Assembly: GCA_902826155.1 (NCBI GenBank)
Contig: CADEDU010000019.1
Span: forward strand, 22,181-38,362
Source: an uncultured beta proteobacterium
GTDB lineage: Bacteria > Pseudomonadota > Gammaproteobacteria > Burkholderiales > SG8-39
Direction of reading: 5' to 3'
DNA length: 16,182 nt
In this document: piece by piece, positions 8,779 through 16,182 of the stretch
Layout: each line of letters starts with the position of its first letter
How positions within the stretch are numbered: position 1 is the stretch's first letter
Made by a program: the position numbers and the translations under genes
Notes under the pieces: model-generated
The model's database searches: none
Told to the model about the DNA's origin: nothing
What the model saw: the letters and a program-made list of their open reading frames with translations, nothing else

Positions 8779-9807
8779 ATGGTCAACCAAGACGGCGAAC
8801 CGATCGACAGCCTGCCCGACTTTCGCAATGTCGGCGTGATCGCTCGCATCCTGGTCATCGTCAATATCGCGATGCTGTTCGCGGTGGCGTTGTCTGTCGA
8901 CTCCGATGCCGAGCTGGTGCCGTCCGCGCTGGCCAAGGCCACGATCGTCGAGCCGATCCTGATCGCCTGCTTGGTCGGGCTGTATCTGGGCTATACGCGT
9001 CTGGCGCCATTGCGCTACGAGTTCGCGGTCGTGCTGGTGACGATATTCGTGGTGCTCGTCACGTCGTTCATCTACGGCGCGGTGTCGGTGTTCGATGCCA
9101 GCGCGAGTCGTTTCGGTCTGGCCCGTGCGCTGTTGATGGCTGCGATCGGCGCGCTGCTGCTGCTCGAATATTTTCGGATGCGCAATCGCGCACTCTCGCC
9201 GGCGCTGGTCGAGGCGCGTCTGCAGGCGTTGCAGGCGCGTATCCGCCCGCACTTCCTGTTCAACTCGATCAATGCGGTGTTATCGCTGATCCGCTCCGAT
9301 CCGCGTCGCGCCGAGGCGGTCATCGAGGACATGGCGGATCTCTTTCGGACGCTTATGGCCGACAGTCGGCAACTCGTGACCCTCGAGGACGAGATTAAAC
9401 TAGTGCGGGGCTACTTGGACATCGAGCAACTTCGGCTCGGTGATCGACTGAACGTGCAGTGGCGCATCGACGGCGCGCCCAAGCACGCCATGGTTCCACC
9501 ACTGTTTCTGCAGCCGCTCGTCGAGAATGCGGTGTATCACGGGGTGGAACCGGGGACCGGACCGGGGACTATCGAAATCGACATCGTCCGGCGCGACGAC
9601 CGCCTGGTGATGCGCTTGGCGAATCCCTACCACCCGCAGCACCAACACCGTCAGGGGAATCGAATCGCGTTGGCGAACATCAAGGAGCGGCTCGCGCTGC
9701 ATTTCGATGCCGAGGCGACGCTCACGAGCGGGGCAATCGGTGATCGATACGAGATTCACGTCGATCTGCCCTACCGTCGATCCAGGAAGGAGTCCCAGGA
9801 ATCATGA
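8779..9807 (+). CDS. algZ: LytS/AlgZ-family membrane sensor histidine kinase
   Basis: The 342-residue protein is the sensor partner of the AlgR-like regulator downstream. It starts with a short cytosolic stretch containing LPDFRNVGV (12-20), then about four hydrophobic segments (roughly 21-40, 54-71, 81-103, 113-131). The His_kinase domain follows: LQALQARIRPHFLFNSINAVLSLI (148-171), where His158 is the expected phospho-acceptor. The N-box is PPLFLQPLVENAVYHG (240-255). The usual D-N-G and G-x-G-x-G ATP-lid motifs are not seen; in their place are LANPYH and QGNRIALANIKERL (292-305), a pattern I associate with AlgZ proteins. In Pseudomonas AlgZ/AlgR controls alginate and type IV pili; targets here are unknown. 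No Shine-Dalgarno precedes the ATG. The stop overlaps algR as ATGA. Confidence 0.93.
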   Translation: MVNQDGEPIDSLPDFRNVGVIARILVIVNIAMLFAVALSVDSDAELVPSALAKATIVEPILIACLVGLYLGYTRLAPLRYEFAVVLVTIFVVLVTSFIYGAVSVFDASASRFGLARALLMAAIGALLLLEYFRMRNRALSPALVEARLQALQARIRPHFLFNSINAVLSLIRSDPRRAEAVIEDMADLFRTLMADSRQLVTLEDEIKLVRGYLDIEQLRLGDRLNVQWRIDGAPKHAMVPPLFLQPLVENAVYHGVEPGTGPGTIEIDIVRRDDRLVMRLANPYHPQHQHRQGNRIALANIKERLALHFDAEATLTSGAIGDRYEIHVDLPYRRSRKESQES

Positions 9808-10580
9808 CCACCAGTTCGAGCCGTGTACCGACCCGCGTGTTCATCATCGATGATGAACAGCCTGCTCGCACGCGCATGAAAGAGATCTTGGGCGATCTCG
9901 CCCCTGAGTTCGCCACCACGGTCGTCGGCGAAGCCACCAACGGCCAGGAAGCGCTGATCATGCTGGCCACCACGCCGGCCGATGTCGCGCTGGTAGACGT
10001 GCAGATGCCCGAAATGAACGGCCTGGAGTTCGCGCGCCACGCGATTCAGCTCGAACGTCCGCCGGCCATCATCTTCACCACCGCGCATGATCAGTACGCG
10101 GTGGCCGCGTTCGAAGTCAACGCGTTGGACTATCTGCTCAAGCCGGTGCGTGCCTCGCGCCTGCAGGCCGCGATGCAGAAGGCAGTGGCCAGTGGTCCGG
10201 CGCAGCGCGAAGCCCTCGAAAAAGCCTCGACCGCCCCGCGTCACTACCTGTCGGTCTCCGAGCGTGGACGGATCACGCTGGTGCCGATCATGGACATCAT
10301 CTATCTGCGTGCCGAGTTGAAGTACGTGACGGTGCGCACCAAGGAGCGTGAGTTCCTGGTCGAAGAATCGCTCACACAGCTGGAACAGGAATTCGGCGGC
10401 GTGTTCGTACGCATCCATCGCTCCTGCCTGGTTGCGCGGCGCCTCATCAAAGGCTTCGAGCGCGCCACCGATCCCGATGGCGAAAGCGCCGGTTGGGCGG
10501 TGCTGCTGCACGGGGTCGAAGAGCGTTTGCCGGTCAGCCGCCGGCAATGGTCGTCGGTGAAGAGCCTGGTGACGACTTGA
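9804..10580 (+). CDS. algR: LytTR-family response regulator AlgR
   Basis: The 258-residue protein has an N-terminal receiver domain (about 10-130) and a C-terminal LytTR DNA-binding domain (about 147-256). Receiver landmarks are the acidic pair Asp16-Asp17 (FIIDDEQPART), phospho-acceptor Asp65 (VALVDVQMPEMNGLE), the switch Thr in IIFTTAH (89-95), and Lys113 in LDYLLKPV. The LytTR part shows HYLSVSERGRITLVPIMDIIYLRAELKYVTV and the conserved FVRIHRSCLVARRLI core. LytTR domains bind direct repeats with a beta-strand fold rather than a helix-turn-helix. The ATG overlaps the algZ stop (ATGA) and has AAGGAG 11 nt and AGGA 3 nt upstream, so expression is coupled to the sensor. It converges on the thioredoxin-like gene after 10 nt. 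Confidence 0.95.
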   Translation: MTTSSSRVPTRVFIIDDEQPARTRMKEILGDLAPEFATTVVGEATNGQEALIMLATTPADVALVDVQMPEMNGLEFARHAIQLERPPAIIFTTAHDQYAVAAFEVNALDYLLKPVRASRLQAAMQKAVASGPAQREALEKASTAPRHYLSVSERGRITLVPIMDIIYLRAELKYVTVRTKEREFLVEESLTQLEQEFGGVFVRIHRSCLVARRLIKGFERATDPDGESAGWAVLLHGVEERLPVSRRQWSSVKSLVTT

Positions 10581-10584
10581 TCCT

Positions 10585-10600
10585 GCCGCGTCAGCGCGGC
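10585..10600. terminator. GC-rich hairpin at the algR / thioredoxin-like gene convergence
   Basis: GCCGCG (10585-10590) and CGCGGC (10595-10600) form a perfect 6-bp stem with a TCAG loop, 4 nt after the algR stop. The loop contains the stop codon of the opposite gene. It is well placed to end both transcripts, but no T-tract follows on either strand. Confidence 0.4.
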
Positions 10601-11142
10601 TGTCGAATGGTGCGGTCTCGAGCGGTGATGAGCCGCTCCTCGAGATACGCGCCGTAGAAATCCTCGCTCGCCATCCCGAGGATCGGCTCGGCAAGCTCGT
10701 CGCCGCGCGCATCGAAAAAAACCACCACCGGCGTGAAACGCACGCCGCGCGCGCGGGCGAATGCGCGATGGCTTATCGATTTGCCGGCGAAATCAGTCAG
10801 GCGTTCGTCCGACTCGATGTCGATCTCACGCGCCAGAATTTTCAACTCCGCGGTGGGCTTGTTGAGCGGCGCGAGATAGTTGCGCCGCACCTTCACGCAC
10901 CATGAGCAGTCTGGTGCGCCGAACAGGATCACATACACCTTTCCGTCCACGGCAGCCTGCCTGGCCTCCGCCGACAAGTCCCGGGCCAAAGGCAACTCCG
11001 CCGCGCCCGCGATGCGGGCGGTGATCCCAAGCGCTGCCGCGAACATCAACACGACGAACCATCCGCATGTCGACCGGCGGAATTCGAACCACCCGCACGA
11101 TGACCGGCGCGATTGCGCACTGAAGGGTGTGGCGCGTTTCAC
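10591..11142 (-). CDS. Exported thioredoxin-like protein (CSWC)
   Basis: From a GTG at 11142 the product has 183 residues. A hydrophobic stretch (about 26-41, [18 protein letters not shown]) followed by IAGAAEL looks like a signal peptide or N-terminal anchor, pointing to the periplasm. The thioredoxin fold follows, with C-S-W-C at 79-82 ([15 protein letters not shown]) and the cis-proline at 137 ([11 protein letters not shown]). This resembles SoxW/DsbD-gamma-like thiol proteins that reduce or isomerise disulfides; the partner is unknown. The start is uncertain: ATG 11046, TTG 11049 and GTG 11052 are also in frame, and none has a strong ribosome site. I prefer 11142 because it supplies positive charges before the hydrophobic core and because a 30-nt repeat upstream of 11052 varies mainly at third codon positions. 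An ATG at 11253 would run through the hemC promoter. Confidence 0.8.
   Translation of the reverse strand: MKRATPFSAQSRRSSCGWFEFRRSTCGWFVVLMFAAALGITARIAGAAELPLARDLSAEARQAAVDGKVYVILFGAPDCSWCVKVRRNYLAPLNKPTAELKILAREIDIESDERLTDFAGKSISHRAFARARGVRFTPVVVFFDARGDELAEPILGMASEDFYGAYLEERLITARDRTIRQPR
11055..11109. repeat. Imperfect direct repeat, 25 nt with 30-nt period
   Basis: Bases 11055-11079 and 11085-11109 match at 21 of 25 positions, separated by 5 nt. Read on the minus strand in the thioredoxin-like frame they encode RRSTCGWF and RRSSCGWF, ten residues apart. Three of the four differences fall on third codon positions there. Confidence 0.7.
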
Positions 11143-11163
11143 TGGACGAAGGTGGCGGTTCGT

Positions 11164-11169
11164 TACAAT
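11164..11169 (+). promoter_or_regulatory. hemC promoter -10 element
   Basis: TACAAT matches the consensus -10 at five of six bases. A partial -35 (TGGACG, 11143-11148) lies 15 nt upstream. Transcription would begin near 11176-11177, which is exactly an in-frame ATG (11177) 102 nt before the conventional hemC start. The arrangement -10, 7 nt, ATG is the same as for hemA. Confidence 0.5.
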
Positions 11170-11278
11170 CGGCGCGATGGTCGTGGGTCCGCGAAACGTC
11201 GTACCCAGCAAAGTTTCCGGCCACCACTCTACGTCCAATACGGCGATCACCACCAGCCCAGCCCGTCGCTCTCACCCC

Positions 11279-12211
11279 ATGCCAGCGCCAAAACGGATCG
11301 TCATCGCCACGCGTCAGAGCCGGCTCGCGCTCTGGCAGGCGGAGCATGTCAAGCAACTGCTGGAGCGCGCGCACCCTGGCTGCGACGTGGCGCTGTTGCC
11401 GCTGTCGACGCGCGGCGACGAGGTGCTCGATCGCTCGCTCGCCAAGATCGGCGGCAAGGGTCTGTTCGTGAAGGAGCTGGAACTGGCGATCGAGACGGGT
11501 CGCGCGGATCTCGCCGTGCATTCGGCCAAGGACGTGCCGATGAACCTGCCGCCCGGGTTCATGATCGCCGCGATCCTCGCCCGGGAAGATCCGCGCGATG
11601 CCTTCATCTCCAATCGCTTCGGCGCCTTGGCCGATTTGCCCGCCGACGCGGTGGTGGGCACCTCCAGCCTGCGTCGCGAGGCGCAGTTCCGCGAGCGCTC
11701 GCCATTGCTGCGGTTCAAGCCGTTGCGGGGCAATCTCGATACCCGGCTTGCCAAGCTCGACAACGGCGAGTGCGATGCTGCGGTTCTTGCGCTGGCCGGA
11801 TTGCGCCGTCTCGGACTGGAGCAGCGCGTCCGTTCAGTGATGAGCGTGGAAGACAGTCTGCCGGCGCCGGGGCAGGGTGCGCTGGCCATCGAAGCCCGCA
11901 GCGATGCCGGCGAGTTGCTGGCGAGCGTAGCGCCGCTCGCGGATCCTGCGACGACTGCATGCGTGACCGCCGAGCGCGCAGTGAGCCGCGCCTTGGGAGG
12001 CAGCTGCCAGGTGCCGCTTGCGGCCTACGCCACGCTCGACGCGGGCCGGCTGCGTTTGCGTGGCCTGATCGCGATGCCCGATGCGAGTCGCGTAATTCGC
12101 GCCGAAGTGAGCGGAGCGCCCGCTGCTGCCGAAGCGCTGGGTGAGCAACTCGCCAACGAACTGCGCGCGCGCGGCGCAGGTCCCATTCTTGCCGCGCTGG
12201 CCGACCGATGA
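11279..12211 (+). CDS. hemC: Porphobilinogen deaminase (hydroxymethylbilane synthase)
   Basis: HemC joins four porphobilinogens into hydroxymethylbilane, using a covalent dipyrromethane cofactor. From ATG 11279 the protein has 310 residues, the normal length. Landmarks are [17 protein letters not shown] (5-21), [13 protein letters not shown] (57-69), HSAKDVP with catalytic Asp85, the substrate-binding SLRR segment (130-133), [14 protein letters not shown] (148-161), and cofactor-binding Cys243 in [14 protein letters not shown]. This start has no Shine-Dalgarno (preceded by CTCTCACCCC). An in-frame ATG at 11177 would add 34 Ser/Thr/His-rich residues and sits 7 nt after a TACAAT. I keep 11279 because the family core begins there. 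The stop overlaps hemD (ATGA). First gene of hemC-hemD-hemX-hemY. Confidence 0.96.
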   Translation: MPAPKRIVIATRQSRLALWQAEHVKQLLERAHPGCDVALLPLSTRGDEVLDRSLAKIGGKGLFVKELELAIETGRADLAVHSAKDVPMNLPPGFMIAAILAREDPRDAFISNRFGALADLPADAVVGTSSLRREAQFRERSPLLRFKPLRGNLDTRLAKLDNGECDAAVLALAGLRRLGLEQRVRSVMSVEDSLPAPGQGALAIEARSDAGELLASVAPLADPATTACVTAERAVSRALGGSCQVPLAAYATLDAGRLRLRGLIAMPDASRVIRAEVSGAPAAAEALGEQLANELRARGAGPILAALADR

Positions 12212-13011
12212 CCACCGGGCCGCTCGCCGGCCGCGCGATCCTGGTGACGCGACCCGACGGGCAGGCCGCTCCGATCGCATCGATGCTGAGCGCGCACGGC
12301 GCCGAGCCGATCCTCTTTCCGACCATCGCGATCGAGCCGCAGATCGATCGTGAACCGGCGCGAAGCATCGTCGCCCGGCTGGACGAGTTCGATGCCGCGA
12401 TCTTCGTGAGCGTCAACGCGGTCGAGCAGGGCTTGGCGTGCGTGGCCGCGCACGGACGCTGGCCCGCGCGGCTGCCGGCGATCGCGGTCGGTCCGAGCAC
12501 CGCGCAAGCGCTGCGGTCGGCAGGTTTGGGTCACGTAGTCGTGCCTGCCACGCGCTATGACAGCGAGGGCGTGGCGGAGCTGCCGGAGCTGGCGACGGGA
12601 ACGGGTCGTCGCTATGTGATCTTCCGCGGCGTCGGCGGGCGCGAATGGCTGGCCGAGGTGCTGCGGCAACGCGGGGCGATCGTGGAGATGGCCGAGGTCT
12701 ACGGCCGCGCCATTCCCGCAACCGATCCGTCCGAGCTGGTCGCGCGGTGGATCCGCGGCGGCATCGACGCAGTGATCGTCGCCTCGAGCGAAGCGTTGGC
12801 CAACTTGTCCACGATGATCGGCGCGGCCGGCCAGCAGCACCTGCAATGCACGCCGACGGTCGCCACGCATCCTCGAATCGCCGCATCCGCGCGCGGCCTT
12901 GGCCTGACGAAAGTGCTCGAATCACCTACAGGCGACGAGGAAATCGTGCGGGTACTGGTGACCTTTTTTGCTAAAGTACCGCCCGGTTCGAGCCACGACG
13001 AACGGCCATAG
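12208..13011 (+). CDS. hemD: Uroporphyrinogen-III synthase
   Basis: HemD closes hydroxymethylbilane with inversion of ring D to give uroporphyrinogen III, the branch point to heme, siroheme and cobalamin. The 267-residue protein is a typical length for this weakly conserved family. Recognisable parts are the start [33 protein letters not shown] (about 62-77), [16 protein letters not shown] (91-106), [22 protein letters not shown] (136-157) followed by [12 protein letters not shown], and [15 protein letters not shown]. The two alternating alpha/beta lobes can be inferred from this pattern. It starts with an ATG overlapping the hemC stop. Its TAG stop is followed directly by the hemX ATG in the same frame, so one codon separates it from a HemD-HemX fusion. 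Confidence 0.93.
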   Translation: MTTGPLAGRAILVTRPDGQAAPIASMLSAHGAEPILFPTIAIEPQIDREPARSIVARLDEFDAAIFVSVNAVEQGLACVAAHGRWPARLPAIAVGPSTAQALRSAGLGHVVVPATRYDSEGVAELPELATGTGRRYVIFRGVGGREWLAEVLRQRGAIVEMAEVYGRAIPATDPSELVARWIRGGIDAVIVASSEALANLSTMIGAAGQQHLQCTPTVATHPRIAASARGLGLTKVLESPTGDEEIVRVLVTFFAKVPPGSSHDERP

Positions 13012-14157
13012 ATGTCGGACAACGGTCCGCAGCCCCATCCCAGCGCTTCTCCCGCGTCGCCACTACCTCCAGCGTCCCCGGCATTCGATGCAGGTGCCGC
13101 TGCACCGCAAGCCGCATCGCCCGCAGCGTCACCCGCTCCCGCAGCGATCCCGGCCGATGCGGTGGTCGTCGCGAAGTCGGTGTTCAGGTCGCAGCTGCTC
13201 GCGATCGGGCTCGGCGTCGTGCTCGTCCTGGTGGGCCTGCTCTGGTATCACACCAACGTCGAACTCAATCGAGTGCGCGACGACGTCGCGCGCCGCGTGC
13301 AGCAGGCCGATCTCGAATTGCGCGAGAACCGGTTGGTGTCGCGCGAGGCGCAGGAGTCTTCGCGCGAAGCGCAGTCGCGCGTGGGCCAGCTCGAGAATCG
13401 CGTCAACGAGTCGCAGAGCCAGCAGCTCGCGTTGGAGCAGCTCTATCACGAACTCTCACGCGGCCGCGACGAATGGCTGCTGGCCGAAGTCGAGCAGACG
13501 ATCGCGCTTGCGTCGCAGCAGTTGCAACTCGCAGGCAACGTACAAGGCGCGTTGATCGCACTGCAGATCGCCGATGCGCGGCTGGGCCGGTCCGATCGGC
13601 CGCAGCACATTCCGCTGCGCAAGCTGATCAGCCGCGACATCGAACGCCTGCGCGCGCTGCCGCCGGTCGACGTGGCTGGCCTGACGCTCAAGCTCGATGA
13701 GCTGATCGGCGCCACCGACCAGTTGACGCTGCTCGCCGAGGGTCGTCCGCAGCTCGTGCAGGACGATGCAGGCGAGGGCAGCTCGATGTGGGCGCGGCTC
13801 ACCGGTCTGGTGTGGACCGAGGTCAAGCAACTGGTGCGAATCCAGCGCCTCGACAGCTCCGATCAGGCGCTGCTCACCCCGGAGCAGAGCTACTTCCTGC
13901 GCGAGAACCTCAAGCTGCGCCTGATGCACGCGCGCATCGCGCTGCTCCAGCGCAACGATTCGCTGTATCGCGCCGACATCGCATCGGCACGGCAGTGGCT
14001 CGATCGCTATTTCGACGCGCGCCAGCCGCGTGTGAGCGGCGCGTTGGCGGCGTTGAGTGATATTTCGGGCGCCACGCTCGACGTGCAGCTGCCCACCCTG
14101 GGTGAGAGCCTCACCATGATCCGCACGCTCAAGTCGAGCGGCGACAAGGGGGAATAG
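13012..14157 (+). CDS. hemX: HemX family membrane protein
   Basis: The 381-residue protein has the standard HemX layout: a Pro/Ala/Ser-rich cytosolic tail (about 7-50), one transmembrane segment (about 60-79, SQLLAIGLGVVLVLVGLLWY), a likely coiled coil rich in Glu, Arg and Gln (about 82-150), and a helical periplasmic domain containing the conserved DEWLLAEVEQTIALASQQLQLAGN and a later TPEQSYFLRENLKLRLMHARIALLQRN segment. HemX was once called a uroporphyrin methyltransferase, but no SAM motif is seen here and its role is not established; synteny ties it to heme synthesis. Its ATG follows the hemD TAG with no gap and in frame, so translation probably depends on reinitiation. No Shine-Dalgarno is obvious. 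hemY starts 2 nt after its stop. Confidence 0.93.
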   Translation: MSDNGPQPHPSASPASPLPPASPAFDAGAAAPQAASPAASPAPAAIPADAVVVAKSVFRSQLLAIGLGVVLVLVGLLWYHTNVELNRVRDDVARRVQQADLELRENRLVSREAQESSREAQSRVGQLENRVNESQSQQLALEQLYHELSRGRDEWLLAEVEQTIALASQQLQLAGNVQGALIALQIADARLGRSDRPQHIPLRKLISRDIERLRALPPVDVAGLTLKLDELIGATDQLTLLAEGRPQLVQDDAGEGSSMWARLTGLVWTEVKQLVRIQRLDSSDQALLTPEQSYFLRENLKLRLMHARIALLQRNDSLYRADIASARQWLDRYFDARQPRVSGALAALSDISGATLDVQLPTLGESLTMIRTLKSSGDKGE

Positions 14158-14159
14158 CC

Positions 14160-15338
14160 ATGCGCGGGCTGATCTGGTTCCTGGTGGTGGCCGCGCTTGC
14201 CGTGGGGCTGGGCCTGCTCGCGCGCATGAACGAAGGCTACGTGCTGGTCGTCTCGCCGCCGTGGCGCGTCGAGGTATCGCTCGCGCTGGCACTCATCACG
14301 CTTGTGGCCCTGTTCGCGCTGGCTTATTCGATCATGCGACTGGTGGTGAACACGTTGCGTCTGCCCTCGTATGTCGCGGCCTTCCGCGCGCGACAGCGCG
14401 AAGCCCAGGCCAACGACGCGATGCGCGGTGCCTGGCAGGCCTATCTCGAAGGTCGCTTCGGGCGAGCGCACAAACTTGCCGCGCGCGCCTACGATCTCGA
14501 TGCCTCGCCTGGGCTGGCGGCGCTGCTGGCGGCTCGCGCTGCGCACTTCATGCGCGACACCGGTCGGCGCGACGTGTGGCTCACTCGCGCCGAAGGCTCG
14601 GTCAACGAGCTGCGCAATGCGCGGCTGGCCACGCAGGCCGAACTGCTGCTCGACGAGCGCCGTTTCGAGGAAGCGCGATCGATCCTGCGCGAGCTGCACG
14701 GCACCGGGCCGCGTCACGTCTCCACGCTGCGCATGCTGTTGCGCGCCGAACAAGGCTTGCAGAACTGGGATGAGGTGCTGCATCTGGTGCGCCAGCTGGA
14801 AAAGCGCGGCGCGCTCACCGCAGAGTCGGCGCGACAGATCACGCTCACCGCCACGGTGGAGAATCTGCGCAAGAAATCGCTCGATGCCGAGAGCATCAAG
14901 CACTTCTGGCGCGCGGTCGAGGACGATGAACGGTTCGAGCCGCGCGTCGCGCTCAACGCGTCGCGACTGTTCGCCCGGATGGGTGACGATCGCACCGCGC
15001 ACACCATCTTGCGCGACGCGATCGAGCAGCAGTGGAATGACGAGCTCGTCCTCGCCTACGGTGAAGGATCGGACGTCGATTCAATGGAGCGCCTCGAGCA
15101 CGCCGAGCGCTGGCTGATCGATCACCCCGACAACGCCAGCCTGCTGCTCACGCTGGGGCGCCTGTGCATGCAGCGAGAACTGTGGGGCAAGGCGCAGAGC
15201 TATTTCGAGGCGAGTCTGTCGGTGGGGCAGTCGAAGACCGCCCACATCGAACTGGCGCGCTTGCTCGAGCGCCTGGGCAAGCAGTCCGATGCCCACGCGC
15301 ACTACCGCGCGGCGACTGATCCGCAGTTGCCGGCCTGA
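14160..15338 (+). CDS. hemY: HemY family TPR membrane protein
   Basis: The 392-residue protein opens with two transmembrane segments (about 4-21 and 38-62), the HemY N-terminal domain with NEGYVLVVSPPWRVEVSL between them, followed by a basic stretch RARQREAQANDAMRGAW. The remainder is a run of helical TPR-like repeats (clear around 90-125, 160-200 and 335-385, e.g. LLLTLGRLCMQRELWGKAQSYFEASL) that should face the cytoplasm and bind proteins. It is unrelated to the protoporphyrinogen oxidase also named HemY in Bacillus. Its function is unproven; a scaffold role for late heme enzymes is an inference. A strong AAGGGGG (14146-14152) precedes the ATG, unlike the upstream genes of the operon. It is the last gene of the operon and converges with hemF. 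Confidence 0.94.
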   Translation: MRGLIWFLVVAALAVGLGLLARMNEGYVLVVSPPWRVEVSLALALITLVALFALAYSIMRLVVNTLRLPSYVAAFRARQREAQANDAMRGAWQAYLEGRFGRAHKLAARAYDLDASPGLAALLAARAAHFMRDTGRRDVWLTRAEGSVNELRNARLATQAELLLDERRFEEARSILRELHGTGPRHVSTLRMLLRAEQGLQNWDEVLHLVRQLEKRGALTAESARQITLTATVENLRKKSLDAESIKHFWRAVEDDERFEPRVALNASRLFARMGDDRTAHTILRDAIEQQWNDELVLAYGEGSDVDSMERLEHAERWLIDHPDNASLLLTLGRLCMQRELWGKAQSYFEASLSVGQSKTAHIELARLLERLGKQSDAHAHYRAATDPQLPA

Positions 15339-15390
15339 ACGGAAAGCGCAGAGGCTGCGGAGCTGGCAGCCCGCCTCGCTGCGGCAAGCG

Positions 15391-16182
15391 CTACGCCCAC
15401 TCGCGCGGACGCAGGAATTCGGTGTAGAGCGCCGCTTCCGGTGAGCCCGGTTCGGGGTGCCAGTCGTAGCGCCACTTCACGAGCGGCGGCATCGACATGA
15501 GGATCGATTCGGTGCGACCACCCGATTGCAGCCCGAACAGCGTGCCGCGATCGAACACCAGGTTGAACTCCACGTAGCGGCCGCGACGGTACAGCTGGAA
15601 ATCTCGTTCGCGCTCGCCGTAGGCCATCCCACGCCGCCGCTCGATGATCGGCAGATACGCGCGCAGAAATCCGTCGCCTATGGCGCGAGTGACCGCGAAG
15701 GCGTGCTCGAATCCACCGGCGGCGAAATCGTCGAAGAACACGCCGCCGATGCCGCGCGGCTCATTGCGATGCTTGAGGAAGAAGTACTGATCGCATGCCT
15801 GCTTGAACCGCGGGTACAGCGCCGGGTCGAGCGGATCGAGCGCCGAGCGGCAGGTGCGATGAAAATGGCGTGCGTCCTCTTCGAAGCCGTAGTACGGCGT
15901 GAGATCCATCCCGCCGCCGAACCACCACACTGAATCGCGATCGTCGGCCTGCGTCGTCGCGAAGCAGCGCACGTTCAGATGCACGGTCGGGCAATACGGA
16001 TTGCGCGGATGCAGTACCAGCGACACGCCGAGCGCCTCGAAACCGCGGCCAGCCAGTTCCGGACGCGCGGCGCTGGCCGAAGGCGGCAGCCTGTCGCCTT
16101 GGACGTGCGAGAAGTTGACCCCACCGCGCTCGAAGAACGCCCCGTCTTCGATCAGCTTGCCGATGCCCTCGCCACGCAGGGC
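15391..16182 (-). CDS. hemF: Oxygen-dependent coproporphyrinogen III oxidase (N-terminus cut by window end)
   Basis: HemF performs the two oxidative decarboxylations of coproporphyrinogen III to protoporphyrinogen IX with O2. The window shows 263 residues plus the TAG stop; by alignment from memory to E. coli HemF about 38 N-terminal residues lie beyond base 16182. Conserved blocks include [130 protein letters not shown]. The four conserved histidines (visible residues 58, 68, 108, 138) are all present. The glycine-rich GGGG near the E. coli N-terminus is replaced by GEGIG, a variation I believe occurs in betaproteobacteria. The enzyme implies aerobic or microaerobic heme synthesis. It converges with hemY after 52 nt that show no strong terminator. 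Confidence 0.97.
   Translation of the reverse strand, partial: ALRGEGIGKLIEDGAFFERGGVNFSHVQGDRLPPSASAARPELAGRGFEALGVSLVLHPRNPYCPTVHLNVRCFATTQADDRDSVWWFGGGMDLTPYYGFEEDARHFHRTCRSALDPLDPALYPRFKQACDQYFFLKHRNEPRGIGGVFFDDFAAGGFEHAFAVTRAIGDGFLRAYLPIIERRRGMAYGERERDFQLYRRGRYVEFNLVFDRGTLFGLQSGGRTESILMSMPPLVKWRYDWHPEPGSPEAALYTEFLRPREWA

Noticed and set aside
14007..15002. 331-codon open frame on the minus strand opposite hemY
   Set aside because: Low-complexity Arg/Gln/His composition typical of antisense frames; hemY has clear family features and a strong ribosome site.
15339..15390. Terminator between hemY and hemF
   Set aside because: Only a 5-bp CGCAG/CTGCG stem with a 3-nt loop is visible, without a T-tract; not strong enough to list.

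Overview
This 16.2 kb window is GC-rich, densely coded chromosomal DNA of a proteobacterium, most likely a betaproteobacterium (Burkholderiales-like). The inference rests on the look of HemA, PrfA and HemF and on the gene order argH / algZ-algR / hemC-hemD-hemX-hemY. It rests on remembered family features, not on a search. I see no insertion sequence, phage gene, CRISPR array, rRNA or tRNA. Most of the content is conserved housekeeping.

Layout. (1) 1-498 (+): 3' part of a glutathione S-transferase gene. It converges with 606-1715 (-), a YqjM-type old yellow enzyme; a strong G-quadruplex motif lies between them. (2) 1930-5173 (+): hemA, prfA and prmC, i.e. glutamyl-tRNA reductase, release factor 1 and its glutamine methyltransferase. 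(3) 5183-5584 (-): a stand-alone ModE-type DNA-binding protein. (4) 5952-6263 (+): the monothiol glutaredoxin grxD. (5) 8459-6325 (-): argH followed by a 4-nt-overlapping nitroreductase. (6) 8779-10580 (+): the two-component pair algZ-algR. (7) 11142-10591 (-): an exported thioredoxin-like protein. (8) 11279-15338 (+): hemC-hemD-hemX-hemY. (9) 16182-15391 (-): hemF, cut by the window end. Strand switches nine times, and each convergent junction is short (9 to 107 nt).

Function. Heme synthesis dominates: HemA makes glutamate-1-semialdehyde, HemC and HemD build uroporphyrinogen III, HemF oxidises coproporphyrinogen III, and HemX/HemY are membrane proteins linked to the pathway by synteny. PrfA and PrmC form a translation-termination pair. 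GrxD works in iron-sulfur and iron handling, which fits the iron/heme theme. AlgZ/AlgR is a LytS/LytTR-type system in its usual place between argH and hemC.

The points most worth a second look are small-scale. hemA has a perfect -10 hexamer exactly 7 nt before its ATG, suggesting a leaderless mRNA. hemC has the same arrangement at an upstream in-frame ATG that would add 34 residues. hemD and hemX lie in one frame separated by a single TAG codon, which matters because these two are fused in some Burkholderiales. A compact G-quadruplex motif sits between the first two genes. A 30-nt in-frame direct repeat lies at the 5' end of the thioredoxin-like gene. I found no clearly novel multi-gene system.
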